Shown one piece after another: positions 25,583-36,540 of a stretch of DNA of 64,000 nt. The stretch spans positions 12,543,001-12,607,000 of the forward strand of contig CM065394.1 of the NCBI GenBank assembly GCA_033060915.1, in the 5' to 3' direction. The translations under genes and the position numbers were made by a program. Position 1 is the stretch's first letter. Each line of letters begins with the position of its first letter. The notes under the pieces were generated by a model. That model ran no database searches. It had not been told where the DNA came from and saw nothing but the letters and a program-made list of their open reading frames with translations. Source of the DNA: Euryodendron excelsum. Taxonomy: Eukaryota; Streptophyta; Magnoliopsida; Ericales; Pentaphylacaceae.

Positions 25583-26985
25583 TGTAAGCACCTAATTTTT
25601 GCCCGCTCGGCAAACATCACTGCACATTCGAGCCCAGGCCTCCTCTTTCAAACTCCAATCCAGCCAACAGACATTTCCTAGGCTCGCAAGGCCTCATTGA
25701 AGCCAAAAGGACCGTATTACCCTTAGGCACTCCAGACAGCTTTCTGAGACTTGGCGGTCTCAGAAGCCGACACCATCCTGGTAGCTTCTTGAAATCGGGC
25801 AATCTCAAGGACCAACACATTAGCAAATTCTAGACGGTTCACTTCTGGTGCCTACTAGCCAGCTAATGTAGAATATCCGTTATTCGGTAGCTCTCGGAGA
25901 CCAGGCGATCTTGGGAACCAACACTACCCTATAGGTAGCTTTCTAAGATCGGGCAATCTCAGGAATCAACACCACCCACAGGTAGCTCTCTGAGACTGAA
26001 CGGTCTCAGGGACCAACACTGCATAGGTAGCTTTTCGAGATAGGGTAGCCTAACACCTAGGTGAATACCGGCGCTTACTAGCCCGACTCAGTGAAAAATG
26101 ACCAAACTTGCCCCTTGGGCCTCCAAGCACATATTTGCGAAACTTCAAAATCCCCGAAGACGGTAAGTCCACCCTTCCAAAATTTTCGTAGACAATTAGG
26201 CGTCGTCAATGCGCCATCTCAACCAATTCCGGTTCCATTCCGGCCAACTTCGGTTAAAATTACCATTTTGCACATGGTACAAATTCCTTCAGACAGTAAA
26301 TACACCTCCCCTGGACCATTCCCAAATAGTGCGGCATACTTAATATGGCATTCCAACCCATCCTAGCTCTTTTCGACCAATTTTGGTCAAATGACCAATT
26401 TACCCTTGGTGGCCCAAGTGCACCCTGAAACCACACCGACTCTGGATACCAAACCGGCACCCCCCGAAATACCTTGTCATATGCCCGTGTCAAATCCTAG
26501 CTGAGTCTCATGACTCCAAACACTTCCAAGTCAAAAGAAAGTCCCCTAGAGCATCTCGCAAACGCTCTACTAGGGCTGTTTTTCTTTTTAATTCCCTGAT
26601 TATAATGCACCGTCAAAAGACTTGAGAAGTGCGTAAATCATAAAATTTTCAAAAGCCCGTCCATAGGTCTTTTCATCGATATGGTTCGATTGAATAGATT
26701 GCTTCCTGAAGCCCCCAATCGCGTGGCTCGGAAGTTGCCACTTTCAAAAACCCCTGAAGCCTCTTATAGACGTTTCGCTAGAGTTGTCTTTTCCTTTGAT
26801 TCCTTAATTATAATGCAACATAAAACGACTTGAGAAATACATAAATTAGAAAATTTCTAAAAGTATTTCCAAAGCATTTTCCATTGGTACGGTCTGATAG
26901 GAGAGATCATCCCCTAAAGGCCCTGATCACGTGGCCCAAAGACCGCTACTTTTGAACATCCTCAAAGCGTATTACAGACACTCTG
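25583..26985 (+). mobile_element. Element 3 5' LTR (LTR E), segment 1 of 3
   Basis: Starting TGTAAGCACCTAATTTTTGCCCGCTCGGC, this is the U3 start of a diverged GL LTR. It is broken at 26985 by the Tekay-like element and resumes at 35783 and 54081. The three parts total 5286 bp, matching LTR C (5301) and LTR D (5340), which supports the reconstruction. The preceding five bases are ATATT; the 3' partner lies beyond the window. Confidence 0.85.
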
Positions 26986-28693
26986 TGTAAAACCCTAACT
27001 TGATTAGCATCATGCTTAACTTAATAGCATGTTTATGGTGTATGATTATCTTTAATCAATATGTTTATTTAGCATGGTTTAATGAGGGCTTGCATTGGGG
27101 GGATTATCACATTTTTTAGCACAATTAATTAGCTTAATCCATGATTAGTTAGCTTAATTAATCTCTATGCTTAGTTTATGTTAATGATGATTAATTTTCA
27201 TAAGTGTGATCAATTATGATAATTATGTGGAATAGGGGTGTATTAGTGAAGCAAAGAAGTGCTAGGTGGGGATTTAACCCTAAGCCACCTAGTTGTGTGC
27301 TTCACTTAAGTGAGGTGTGTGCTTGTTGCTAGCAAGTGTATGTGTGTGACATGTGGAATGATAGATATATTTTGTATCTATAATTGTCTTCGAGACAAGG
27401 GGAGGAGAGAGAAGAGAGGAGCTTGTGTAGTAAAATTGTTTCGTAAGAAAGAAAGTGAGAGAAAAAGAGAGAAAAAGAAGAGAAAAGAAGAGAAGAAGAA
27501 GGTAATTGACGGAGGAAGTTCTGTGCACTTGATTTGAGGTGAGAAATCTCAAGTCTATGCTTGTTTCATTGCATTTTTATTGATTGTTATATGCTAGCAT
27601 ATTCTTGCATGCCATGGAAGTGAGGTTGAGGTGAAGGAGGGAGGGGTGATTAGAAGTTTCAAGTGGAAGCCTTGAATTTTACATATTATTGAGTTTTGAA
27701 ATGTTGAAAACTTGTTTAAGATCTTAGGAATTCATTATGGACCTTTAGAATACTTATTGTTGTGTTTGGGTTGGTTAGGAAGCTTGAAAAACCATGATTA
27801 AGAAGTTGTATTTTCAAGAAAAGGTGGGGGAAGTCAACCCCTAACCTTAAGGAGTCGACACATGCATCATTTTTCTTCAAACATGTGTTCTCTGTCCCTA
27901 GGTGTCAACACCTAGAGAAGAGGTGTCGACATATGGAGCCAAGATTTCACTCACTATCCAAAGGTGTCAACACATGTGACTGAGGGGTCGATACCTGTGG
28001 CTGACAACTTTGGTATTCTTTAGTAAAATAACCATAATTTTCTCTAAGGAACTTGAAATGGTGGGTCATTTGAAGCGTTGAAAACTAGACTCATGGGGCT
28101 TTCTATTGATATAAAGTGGCAGTCTAATTACTTGTAAATTAAGAGTTATAGTAGTTTAAAGTTGATCTTACATTGTATTGGGGAAGGTTTTAACATCCCA
28201 TTGAGTTCTAATGTATTATAGGTGTTCTAAATTACCTATTTAAGGTGTATAAGATATAATTATGCATTGGTTATGAATTATAATATCTATTTCATCAAGT
28301 TTGATGTGGTGGTGTTTGGTAGGTTCAAAAGTGGATCAAAACACTTCGATTCGACCAAAGGAGTGACTCGATGATGTGTATAAGACGGCATCAGGTGGAA
28401 ATATATGATGATCTTATTCATAATGCATTGAACGTTTTATTGTCTACATTGGTGGTGATTGTTAGATTGTGCGATGACATTTGTGTACAAGACATTTTGT
28501 GTACATATGTTGCATTGTACGGAGGAGGTTTAGTCGATGTGGGACTAACCTAAGGTTTAGCCGATGTGGGACTAACCTAAGGTTTAGCCGATGTGGGGCT
28601 AACCTAAAAGGTGTCAATGTGGGATATTCTTGATAACAAGTCATCGATATATTAGGCCAATGTTATCAAAATAACGTGCACATATGTGGTGTA
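26986..28693 (+). mobile_element. 5' LTR of Tekay-like element, truncated by inversion
   Basis: This matches the 3' LTR from its first base until GTGGTGTA at 28693, where similarity stops. The 3' LTR continues for another 490 or so bases from its matching point (about 35282). The terminal 118 or so bases of that missing part appear reversed at 29605-29722; the remainder is deleted. Confidence 0.88.
28527..28607 (+). repeat. 27-bp tandem repeat, 3 copies (2 in the 3' LTR)
   Basis: Three units of GGTTTAGCCGATGTGGGACT plus AACCTAA. The 3' LTR has only two (35142-35195), so copy number changed after insertion. Confidence 0.9.
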
Positions 28694-29406
28694 CCCGACA
28701 AGTCTTTTACATCTTACTCCATAATTTTTGCTTTATTCACTAAGTCAACATACCTTTCCATCTCAAGAGCTGAAATTCAAGTTCGTACACTTAATTGTAA
28801 TCCCTATTGGAATCTTCTACATTTAGCAATTTCGCTGCGTACTAAATCAAGTTCAAACCGTGAGAAAGTTGTAAATTATTCTTCATACTTAGACACAGTC
28901 ATCTTCCCCTGTTTCAAATAGATAAACTCTTGCTCCTTTTGATATCCATAAATAAGTGGAAAGTATTGCTCATTAAATACCTCTATAAATTGCTGCCACA
29001 TAATTGGCACTCCACTACCCTGGGAACCCATCATTCGTCTCATTGCCTCCCACCAATTTCGAGCTTCACCTTTCAACATGAATTTAGCCACCATCAGTTT
29101 TTGTTCATCTGCCACGGCCATTACCTTAAAGATTGCCTTTAATTTCTTCAATCACTCCTCTGCCACCAATGGATCAGTTGGGTCGATGAACTCTAGAGGA
29201 TTCTATTTGAGGAATTTTTTGTGTAATGTACTAGTCCTCTGCACTGGTCTCGTGGATTGATATTCAATGTATTGGGCTAAAATATTTGCCACTCTGTCAG
29301 CTACATCTAGTGGATTCTGAACACCCTCTCCTTGTCGTCTCTGCCCCTAAATTGGAGCTAACGATACTTCCTCCTCGGTTCTCCTCAGTGAATCTCTTTG
29401 AGTCAT
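28694..29406 (-). pseudogene. gag: Gag N-terminal half, inverted
   Basis: On the minus strand, gag starts at ATG 29406 (MTQRDSLRRTEEE) and runs to the break at 28694. It includes EFIDPTDPLVAEE, LKKLKAIFKVM, then KFMLKGEARNWWEAMRR and EFIYLKQGKMTVSKYEE, the retrotransposon capsid (Retrotrans_gag) pattern. Stops lie near 29347, 29196, 29155 and 28874. The reading stops at the inversion break near NKAKI; the zinc-knuckle half of Gag is on the plus strand from 29723. The direction is opposite to the pol that it should precede. Confidence 0.88.
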
Positions 29407-29589
29407 TCTCATTACATCAATTCAGGATTAGCACACAATATACATGACTCACATACCCCTACCAACATAAACCGACACAGCAACACTTTACAGTCCACTG
29501 CAACTCTAGACACCAACTCCATAACATAGCCTCAATTGTAAACCTTAGCTTAAAACACCTTAACAATAGAACTTTGGTATTAAACCTCA

Positions 29590-29601
29590 GCTCTGATACC
29601 A
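29590..29601 (-). promoter_or_regulatory. Primer-binding site for initiator tRNA-Met, inverted
   Basis: On the minus strand this reads TGGTATCAGAGC, the common plant retrotransposon site complementary to the 3' end of initiator tRNA-Met. It is three bases from the inverted LTR end, as expected. Confidence 0.9.
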
Positions 29602-29604
29602 ATC

Positions 29605-29722
29605 TATCACGCCCACTCCTAATTAAGCATCATTAATACTGTCTTAGGACGAACATGATCGCACAGGTCACCTACCTATAAGCGAAACCTCAACATAATC
29701 CCAAAGATAGAAATCTTATAGA
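29605..29722 (-). mobile_element. Inverted U5 end of the 5' LTR
   Basis: This matches the last 118 or so bases of the 3' LTR in reverse complement (GGGCGTGATA end; CTTATAGGTAGGTGACCTGTG). Similarity fades near 29722, the second inversion breakpoint. Confidence 0.85.
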
Positions 29723-30165
29723 AGAGAATAGTTTAAAAAGGAGAAGTTTAATGTAGGGACTGGAACATCAGGCTAGAAATTATCATAATCTATAAGATAT
29801 GGTGGACAGGGAAGATCATAGTCAAGTCAAAGAATAAGGAGTCCCAGATCTGGAAGTCCAAGGGGTCATGGCTCTTGGAGACCTCTGGTGAGACCTTTAA
29901 GTTCAGAAACTTTTGGTGCCAGAATGGGAGGAGTTGTTATAGATGTGGAGCAGATGACCATATTATTACGGATTGTCCAATGCCTTGGAGTGATAAATGC
30001 TATCAGTGTGGATAGATAAGTCACATAGCAAAACATTATACTCAGGGTTTTGCGGCAACCTCCTCTGTAGGTAGTGTGGCCAGTGGTGGAAGAGGGACAA
30101 CTGGGAGTGCATAGCATGGACATGGGACTACTTTTGAACCATGGACTCAGGCACGGATATATGCT
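29723..30165 (+). pseudogene. gag: Gag C-terminal half with zinc knuckles
   Basis: After the breakpoint the plus strand carries the RNA-binding end of Gag. CYRCGADDHIITDC at about 29934 is a complete CX2CX4HX4C knuckle. A second, CYQCG-stop-ISHIAKHY, has a stop in place of a residue and Y where the last C should be. A basic, serine-rich stretch precedes them. It continues towards the protease at 30166. Confidence 0.85.
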
Positions 30166-30576
30166 ATGACCCAGCGGGATGCTCAGGCTACACCTATGGT
30201 AGTTACAGGTATGATATCTGTGGCTGATAAGGATACTTACGTAATGTTAGATCCTAGATCTACCCACTCTTTTGTTTTCATTGCATTTAGTGAACATCTA
30301 CATAGACCACATACATCTATGGCGCAACATTTACTTGTTTCTACACTTGTAGGGGATGTGGTGTTAGTGGAAGTGGTGTATAAAGGCTGTGTGTTAAAAA
30401 TTAGGGAGAAAGAGTTGAATGTGAATTTGATTCCTTTAGCAATCCATAATTTTGAAATCCATAATTTTGATATAATATTCTGTATGGACTGGCTATCATC
30501 TTATCATGCTTCCAATAACTGTTTCAAGAAGGAAGTTATTTTTCGAGTGCCAAATGAATTAGAGATCAGATTTTAA
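30166..30576 (+). pseudogene. Aspartic protease domain
   Basis: The frame encodes VTGMISVADKDTYVMLDPRSTHSF, the retropepsin entry of plant chromoviruses. The catalytic D is kept, but the usual glycine of D-S/P-G is R (AGA, one transition from GGA). The domain continues through VYKGCVLKIREKELNV and FDIIFCMDWLSSYHA, a degenerate form of the DVILGMDWL motif that links protease to reverse transcriptase. TAA ends the frame at 30576. Confidence 0.85.
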
Positions 30577-30588
30577 GGTGAGCGGGAT

Positions 30589-31500
30589 GTGGTTCTAACT
30601 TATTTAATATTAGCTTTAGAAGCTAGAAAATTATTACATAAGGTATATGAAGGGTACTTAGCTCATGTGATTGACACTACTAAAGTAGAATTGAAACTCT
30701 TAGATCTTCCTATAGTTCAAGACTTTGTGAATGTATTTTCGGATGAGCTACCAGGGATTGTGCTTGATAGGGAGGTGGAGTTCTCTATTAAATTATTACT
30801 AGAAACTACTCCAATCTCCATTACACCTTACAGAATGGCACCATCAGAGTTGAAGGAATTGAAAACTCAATTGCAAGACTAATTAGATCGGGGGTTCATT
30901 TAACCTAGTGTGTCACCGTGGAGACGTCAGTGTTGTTTGTGAAGAAGAATGATGGAACCATGAGGCTATGTATTGATTATTGGCAATTGAATCAAGTTAC
31001 AGTGAAGAATAAATATCCTTTGCCACGTATTGATGACTTGTTTGATCAATTGGAAGGGGCCAAGGTCTTTTCAAAGATTGATTTGAGATTTGGTTATCAT
31101 CAACTGAAGGTGAAAGACAGTGATGTTTCAAAAACTTCTTTTCGAACGCGGTATGGACACTGAGTTCTTAGTAATACAGTTTGGAGTGACTAATGATCCA
31201 GCTATTTTCATGGACTTGATGAATCGGGTATTTCAGCCTTTTCTCGATTCATTTGTTATTGTATTAATTGATGATATCCTAGTTTATTCACATAGTAAGG
31301 AGGAACATGAAGGGCATTTAAGACTTGTTTTACAAACCTTACGAGATAAACGGTTATATGCTAAATTCAGTAAATGTGACTTTTGGCTCGATATGGTGGT
31401 ATTTTTGGGATATGTGATTTCTAATGAAGGAATTTGTGTTGATCCAAAGAAGATTGAAGCTATAATGAATTGGGAGCAGCAGAAGAATATGTTTGAAATA
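30589..31500 (+). pseudogene. pol: Reverse transcriptase domain
   Basis: The domain is spread over three frames. The linker DFVNVFSDELPG and the entry TPYRMAPSELKELK (30589-30882) are followed by two stops. Next come [22 protein letters not shown], then [14 protein letters not shown] and [13 protein letters not shown] (30918-31163). A frameshift near 31160 leads into [17 protein letters not shown] (31120-31749 frame). The catalytic box is LIDD at about 31264-31275, where YVDD or FIDD is usual. The stops and frameshifts make it inactive. Confidence 0.92.
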
Positions 31501-32160
31501 AGAAGTTTCTTGGGGTTAGCAGGATATTACAGACCGTTTATTCAAGGATTCTCATCTATCATTGTACCATTAACTAAATTGACACAGAAGGATGTAAAAT
31601 TTGAATGGACTGATGATTGTGAGTGTAGTTTCCAAGAATTGAAGATAAAGTTGACTACAACTCCTGTGCTAACGATTCCTTCAGGGAAGGGAGACTTTGT
31701 GATTTATACTGATGCTTCTCATCAAGGTCTGGGTTGTGTGTTAATGTAAAGAGGTAGAGTTGTTGCCTATGCTTTTAGGCAATTGAAGACTCATGAGAAG
31801 AATTATCCTATTCATGATTTGGAGCTATCAACAGTGGTATTTGTCTTGAAATTGTGGAGACACTATCTATATGGTGAGCCGTGTGAGATATTTACAAGTC
31901 ATCAGAGTTTGAAGTATTTGTTTACCTAAAGAGATCTAAATGCGAGGTAACGGAGGTGGATGGAATTGATCAAAGATTATGATTGTGTCATCCATTATCA
32001 CCCAGGAAGAGCTAATGTGGTAGCAAATGCTTTTAGTCGAAAAGCTTTTGGGAGATTGTCATGTACTCAATGTTGCCAGACAGAATTGTTTACAGAGTTA
32101 GCTTCTTTAGGGGTGGAGTTTGAAATGATAAGAATTGATGCCGTGTTAGCACGTAAGACC
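31501..32160 (+). pseudogene. pol: RNase H domain
   Basis: The domain starts after [34 protein letters not shown] carries the first catalytic D. A stop at 31747 then interrupts, followed by [30 protein letters not shown] with the catalytic E region, [20 protein letters not shown], and [19 protein letters not shown], the usual end (ADALSRK). Other stops lie near 31927 and 31948. Confidence 0.9.
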
Positions 32161-32299
32161 ATTGTTACTTGATCAAATTTGGGAACTACAACTATAAGAA
32201 CCACAATTAGAGAAAATCAGGAAGCAAGAAGGAAGGGGTAAGAACTGATTTTTTCATTCATGCTAATGGTACTATAATGTTTGGGACCCGTTCTTGTGT

Positions 32300-33130
32300 A
32301 CCAAGCAATTAAGCTTTGAAGAATGAGATTTTGGAGGAGGCACATCAATCTCTGTATGCTATGCATCCAGGAAGTGCAAACATGTATAGCGATCTTCAAG
32401 AAGTATATTGGTGGCCTAGCATGAAGAGAGAAATTGTAGAGTTTGTGGCTAAATGTTTGACTTGTCAACAAGTAAAAGTAGAACATCAGAAGCTGGCAGG
32501 TTCATTATAACCTTTTCCTATTCCACAATGGAATTGGGAGCACATTACTATGGATTTTGTGGTGGGATTACCTAGAACTCCAAACGGATTTGATTCTATT
32601 TGGTTAATTGTTGATAGGTCGACTAAATCAGCTCATTTCTTATCAGTTAAGACTATCTATACTCTTGATAGGTATGCTAAATTATATGTTGACGAAATTG
32701 TGAGATTGCATGGAGCTTTAGTGTCTATAGTTGCAGACAGGGATCCAAGATTCACTTCTAGATTTTGGCCTAGTTTGCAGCAAGCTTTGGGTACTACTTT
32801 GAAATTTTGTACAATATTTCATCCTTAAACTAATGGGCAATTAGAGAGAACTATTCAGACTTTAGAGGATATATTGAGAGCTTGTGTATTAGACTTTAAA
32901 GACAGTTGAGAGGATCATCTAGCTTTAATGGAACTTACATATAATAATAGTTATCAACCTAGCATTGGGATGGCTCCATTTGAAGCTTTGTATGGGCGTC
33001 AGTGTAGAACTCCAATAAGTTGGAGTGAGGTGGGAGAGAGACAGCTGTTAGGTTCTGAAATGATTCAAAGTACAATTGAGAAGATAAAATTATTCAAGAA
33101 AACTTTAAAGTAGCGCAGAGCCGGCAGAAA
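32300..33130 (+). pseudogene. pol: Integrase, zinc and catalytic core
   Basis: The N-terminal zinc region is EEAHQSLYAMHPGSANMYSD, WWPSMKREI and CLTCQQVK (HHCC type). After a stop at 32508, the core shows ITMDFVVGLP (first D), VADRDPRFTSRFW (second D) and TNGQLERTIQ (catalytic E kept), then ELTYNNSYQPSIGMAPFEALYGRQCRTP. Stops sit at about 32826 and 32908. The core spans the usual length, so the decay is by point changes rather than deletion. Confidence 0.92.
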
Positions 33131-33585
33131 AGTTATGTAGATAACGGAAGAAGAGAATTAGAATTTGAGATGGGTGATCAAGTATTTTTTAAAGTAGATC
33201 CATGGAAGGGTATCTTGAGATTTGGAAAAAAAGGGGAGTTGAGTCCAAGATACATTGGACCATATACCATTGTTGCAAGAGTTGGCACGACTACCTATAG
33301 ACTGGATTTGCCTCTGAAAATGTCTAAATTGCATGATGTTTTTCATATTTCTATGTTGAGAAAATATATACTGAATCCTTCTCATGTGTTAACTCAACAA
33401 CCGTTAGAGTTGGAAGATGATTTGAGTTATGTTCAAAAACCTGTTCAAATACTAGACCATAGAGAATAAGTTTTGCACAACAAGGTGATACCACTTGTGA
33501 AAGTGTTGTGGAGGAGTCATACAGTGGAAGACACATGGGAGAATGAGGATTCAATGAAGAATCAGAACCCGTATCTATTCTAGTT
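33131..33585 (+). pseudogene. pol: Integrase GPY/F end and chromodomain
   Basis: LSPRYIGPYTIVARVG is the GPY/F module at the integrase C-terminus, followed by LHDVFHISMLRKY. The chromodomain follows as VQKPVQILDHRE, a stop, then VLHNKVIPLVKVLW and a VEDTWENED-like end. This arrangement defines the plant chromoviruses and is typical of the Tekay/Del type; such domains bind chromatin marks and may steer integration. The frame breaks once, at the stop near 33467. Confidence 0.88.
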
Positions 33586-33613
33586 CGGTAAGTGAATTTC
33601 GGGACAAAATTCT

Positions 33614-33629
33614 TAAAGGAGGGAAGAAT
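33614..33629 (+). promoter_or_regulatory. Polypurine tract of Tekay-like element
   Basis: AAAGGAGGGAAGAAT lies directly before the 3' LTR start and is the plus-strand priming site. Confidence 0.85.
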
Positions 33630-35777
33630 TGTAAAACCCTAACTTAGTTAGCATCATGCTTAACTTAATAGCACATTTATGGTGCATGATTATCCTTAAT
33701 CAAAGTGCCTATTTAGCATGGTTTAATGAGGGCTTGCATTAGGGGGATTATCACATTTTTAACAAGATTAATTAGCTTAATCCATAATTAGTTAGCGTAA
33801 TTAATCTCTATACTTAGTTTATGTTAATGATGGTTAATTATCATAAGTGTGATCAATTATGATAATCATGTGGATTAGGGGTGGATTAGTGAAGCAAGGA
33901 GGTGCTAGATAGGGGTTTAACCCTAAGCCACCTAGGTGTGTGCTTTACTTAAGTGAGGTGTGTGCTTGCTGCTAGCAAGTGTGTGTGTGACATGTGGAAT
34001 GATAGATATATTTTGTATCTATAATTGTCTTCAAGACAAGTGGAGGAGAGAGAAGAGAGGAGCTTGTGTAGTAAAATTATTTGGCAAGAAAGAAAGTGAG
34101 AGAAAAAAAGAGAAAAAGAAGAGAAAGAAGATAAGAAGAGGGGAATTGAAGGAGGAAGTTGTGTGCCCTTGATTTGAGGTGAAGAATCTCAAGTCTATGC
34201 TTGTTTCATTGTATTTTTATTGATTGTTATATGCTAGCATACTCTTGCATGCCATGGAAGTGAGGTTGAGGTGAAGGAGGGAAGGGTGATTAGAAGTTTC
34301 AAGTGGAAGCCTTGAATCTTACATATTATTGAGTTTTGAAATGTTGAAACCTTGTTTGAGACCTTAGGAATTCATTATGAACCTTTGGAATAGTTATTAT
34401 TATGTTTGGGTAGGTTAGGAAGCTTGAAAAACCATATTTGAGAAGTTATATTTTCAAGTGAAGGTCGAGGAAGTCAACCTCTGACCTTAAGGAGTCAACA
34501 CATGCAACATTTTTCTTCAAACATGTGTTCTCTATCCCCAGATGTCGACACCTAGAGTAGAGGTGTCGATACATGGAACAAAATTTCACTCACTGTCCAA
34601 AGGTGTCAACACATGTGACTTAGGGGTCGACACCTGTGGCTGACAACTTTGACACTCTTTAGTAAAATGACCATAACTTTCTCTAGAGAACTCAAAATGG
34701 TGACTCATGGGGCTTTCTATTGATATAAAGTGGGCACTCTAATTACTTGTAAATTAAGAGTTATAGTAGTTTAAAGTTGACTTTACATCGCATTGGGGGA
34801 GGGTTTAACATCCCATTGAGTTCTAATGCATTATTAATATTCTAAATTACATGTTTAAGGTGTATAAGTTATAGTTATGCATTAGTTATAAATTATAATA
34901 TCTATTTCATTAAGTGTGATGTGGTGGTGTTTGGTAGGTTTAAAAGTAGATTAAAACACTCCGGTTCAACCAAAGGAGTGACTCGACTGTGTGTATAAGA
35001 TGGTATCAGGTGGGAATATCAGATGATTTCATTCATAATGCATTGAATATTTTATTGTCTGTATTGGTAGTGATTGTTGGATTATGCGATAGCATTTGCG
35101 TACAATACATTTTGTGTGCATATCTTGCATTGCACGGAGGAGGTTTAGTCGATATGGGACTAACCTAAGGTTTAGCCAATGTGGGGCTAACCTAAAGGGT
35201 GTCGATGTGGGATATCCTTAATAACAAGCCATTGATATATTGGGCCAATATTATCAAAATAGTGTGCACATATGTGGTGTATCATACATTGCATCACTAG
35301 AGGCATTTTGTTTATTGTTGATGGTGTATTATCTATTGATGATTAATTCAGTGTATGTTTATCATTCTTTCTTTATAAGTTTGATTATCTTGTGAGTACA
35401 TTGATATATAGCTCACACCCACACAGGTTGTTTTGCAGAAAAATGGGAGATGTCTAGTCCACTGTTGGTGTTGAGTTGGGGAGCTTTGAGAAGCTCTTTA
35501 GTTGAGTTATTAGTCATGTATATCATATTAAAGTCTTGTTGGAGTTTGTTTATTTTGTGATTTTGTAATATTCATAAGTATGCATTAAAAGTTTTGTTAA
35601 TAATGTATATGGGAGGATTATGAGATGATTTTTATTTATTTAATATGATGTTATTTATTCATATAAAATTTCAAGCTTTGGAATTATGTTGAGATTTCGC
35701 TTATAGGTAGGTGACCTGTGCAATCACGTTCGTCCTAAGTTGGCGTTAATGACACTTGATTAGGAGTGGGCGTGACA
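33630..35777 (+). mobile_element. 3' LTR of Tekay-like element
   Basis: The complete 2148-bp LTR runs from TGTAAAACCC to GGGCGTGACA. It differs from the 5' copy by frequent substitutions and small indels, so the insertion is not recent. It has the 27-bp repeat twice (35142-35195). Confidence 0.92.
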
Positions 35778-35782
35778 CTCTA

Positions 35783-35840
35783 CAAAGTGTGTTTTCATAC
35801 ATAATTCCCAAGGTGATATCTCACTCTTCTGAATACCTTT
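35783..35840 (+). mobile_element. LTR E segment 2 of 3
   Basis: These 58 bases lie between the Tekay-like element (after its CTCTA duplication) and Element 2. The last five, CCTTT (35836-35840), are the left target duplication of Element 2 and recur at 54076-54080, where LTR E resumes. Confidence 0.8.
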
Positions 35841-36025
35841 TGTAAGCACTCCATTTTTGACCGCTCGGCAGTCTACATTCCGTCCAGACTTGTACTCAAG
35901 TCAATACAGATGTATTCTAATCGAAACAAACTCTCTAGGTCTAAATCTCATCTGTCCATCGCTTTGTGGGCCCATCAGGCCCAAATAGAGGCAAAACGAC
36001 CAAAATGCCCTTAGGGGCATTATCC

Positions 36026-36540
36026 TTTCCAATTCCAATCCCTCTGTTGAGACAGTTGATTCCTCGAGACGGTAAAACTACTCTAATTAGGCACGTCTTT
36101 CCGAAGACGATAAGACCCTTTTCCAATTTCAATCCCTCTCTGGAGACAGTTTATTCCTTGAGACAGTAAATCTACTCTAATTAGGCACGTCTTTCCGAAA
36201 ACGATAAGACCCCTTTTTAATTCCAATCCCTCTCTCGAGACAGTTGATTCCTCGAGACGGTAAATCTACTCCAACCAGGCACGTCTTTCCAAAGATGATA
36301 AGACCCCTTTCCAATTCCAATCCCTCTCTCGAGACAGTTTATTCCTCGAGACGGTAAATCTACTCTAATCAAGCATGTCTTTTCGAAGACGATAAGACCC
36401 CTTTCCAATTCTAATCCCTCTCTCTCGACAGTTTATTCCTCATGACGGTAAATCTACTCTAATTAGGCACGTCTTTCCAAATACGATAAGACCCCTTTCT
36501 AATTCCAATCCCTCTCTCTTGACAGTTTATTCCAAGAGAC
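36026..36540 (+). repeat. About 95-bp U3 tandem repeat, LTR C, about 5.4 units
   Basis: Units start AATTCCAATCCCTCTCTCGA near 36026, 36122, 36215, 36311, 36407 and 36499. Each contains GACAGTTGATTCCTCGAGAC and GGCACGTCTTTCCGAAGACG. Confidence 0.9.

Larger units (their letters stand above)
26986..35777 (+). mobile_element. Tekay/Del-like Ty3/gypsy chromovirus with internal inversion
   Basis: The 8.8-kb element has LTRs starting TGTAAAACCC and ending GGGCGTGACA. It is flanked by CTCTG (26981-26985) and CTCTA (35778-35782), a target duplication with one mismatch. Pol order is protease, reverse transcriptase, RNase H, integrase, then a C-terminal chromodomain, which places it in Ty3/gypsy. The [13 protein letters not shown] motif and chromodomain type point to the Tekay/Del clade. 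It is dead: many stops and frameshifts, an inverted gag/U5 segment, and about 0.4 kb of 5' LTR missing. It lies inside LTR E. Confidence 0.9.

Noticed and set aside
27289..27552. Overlapping open frames on both strands in the Tekay 5' LTR (and at 33960-34172)
   Set aside because: They lie in LTR sequence built of AGAGA/GAAAA-rich DNA and differ between the two LTRs; no domain is seen.
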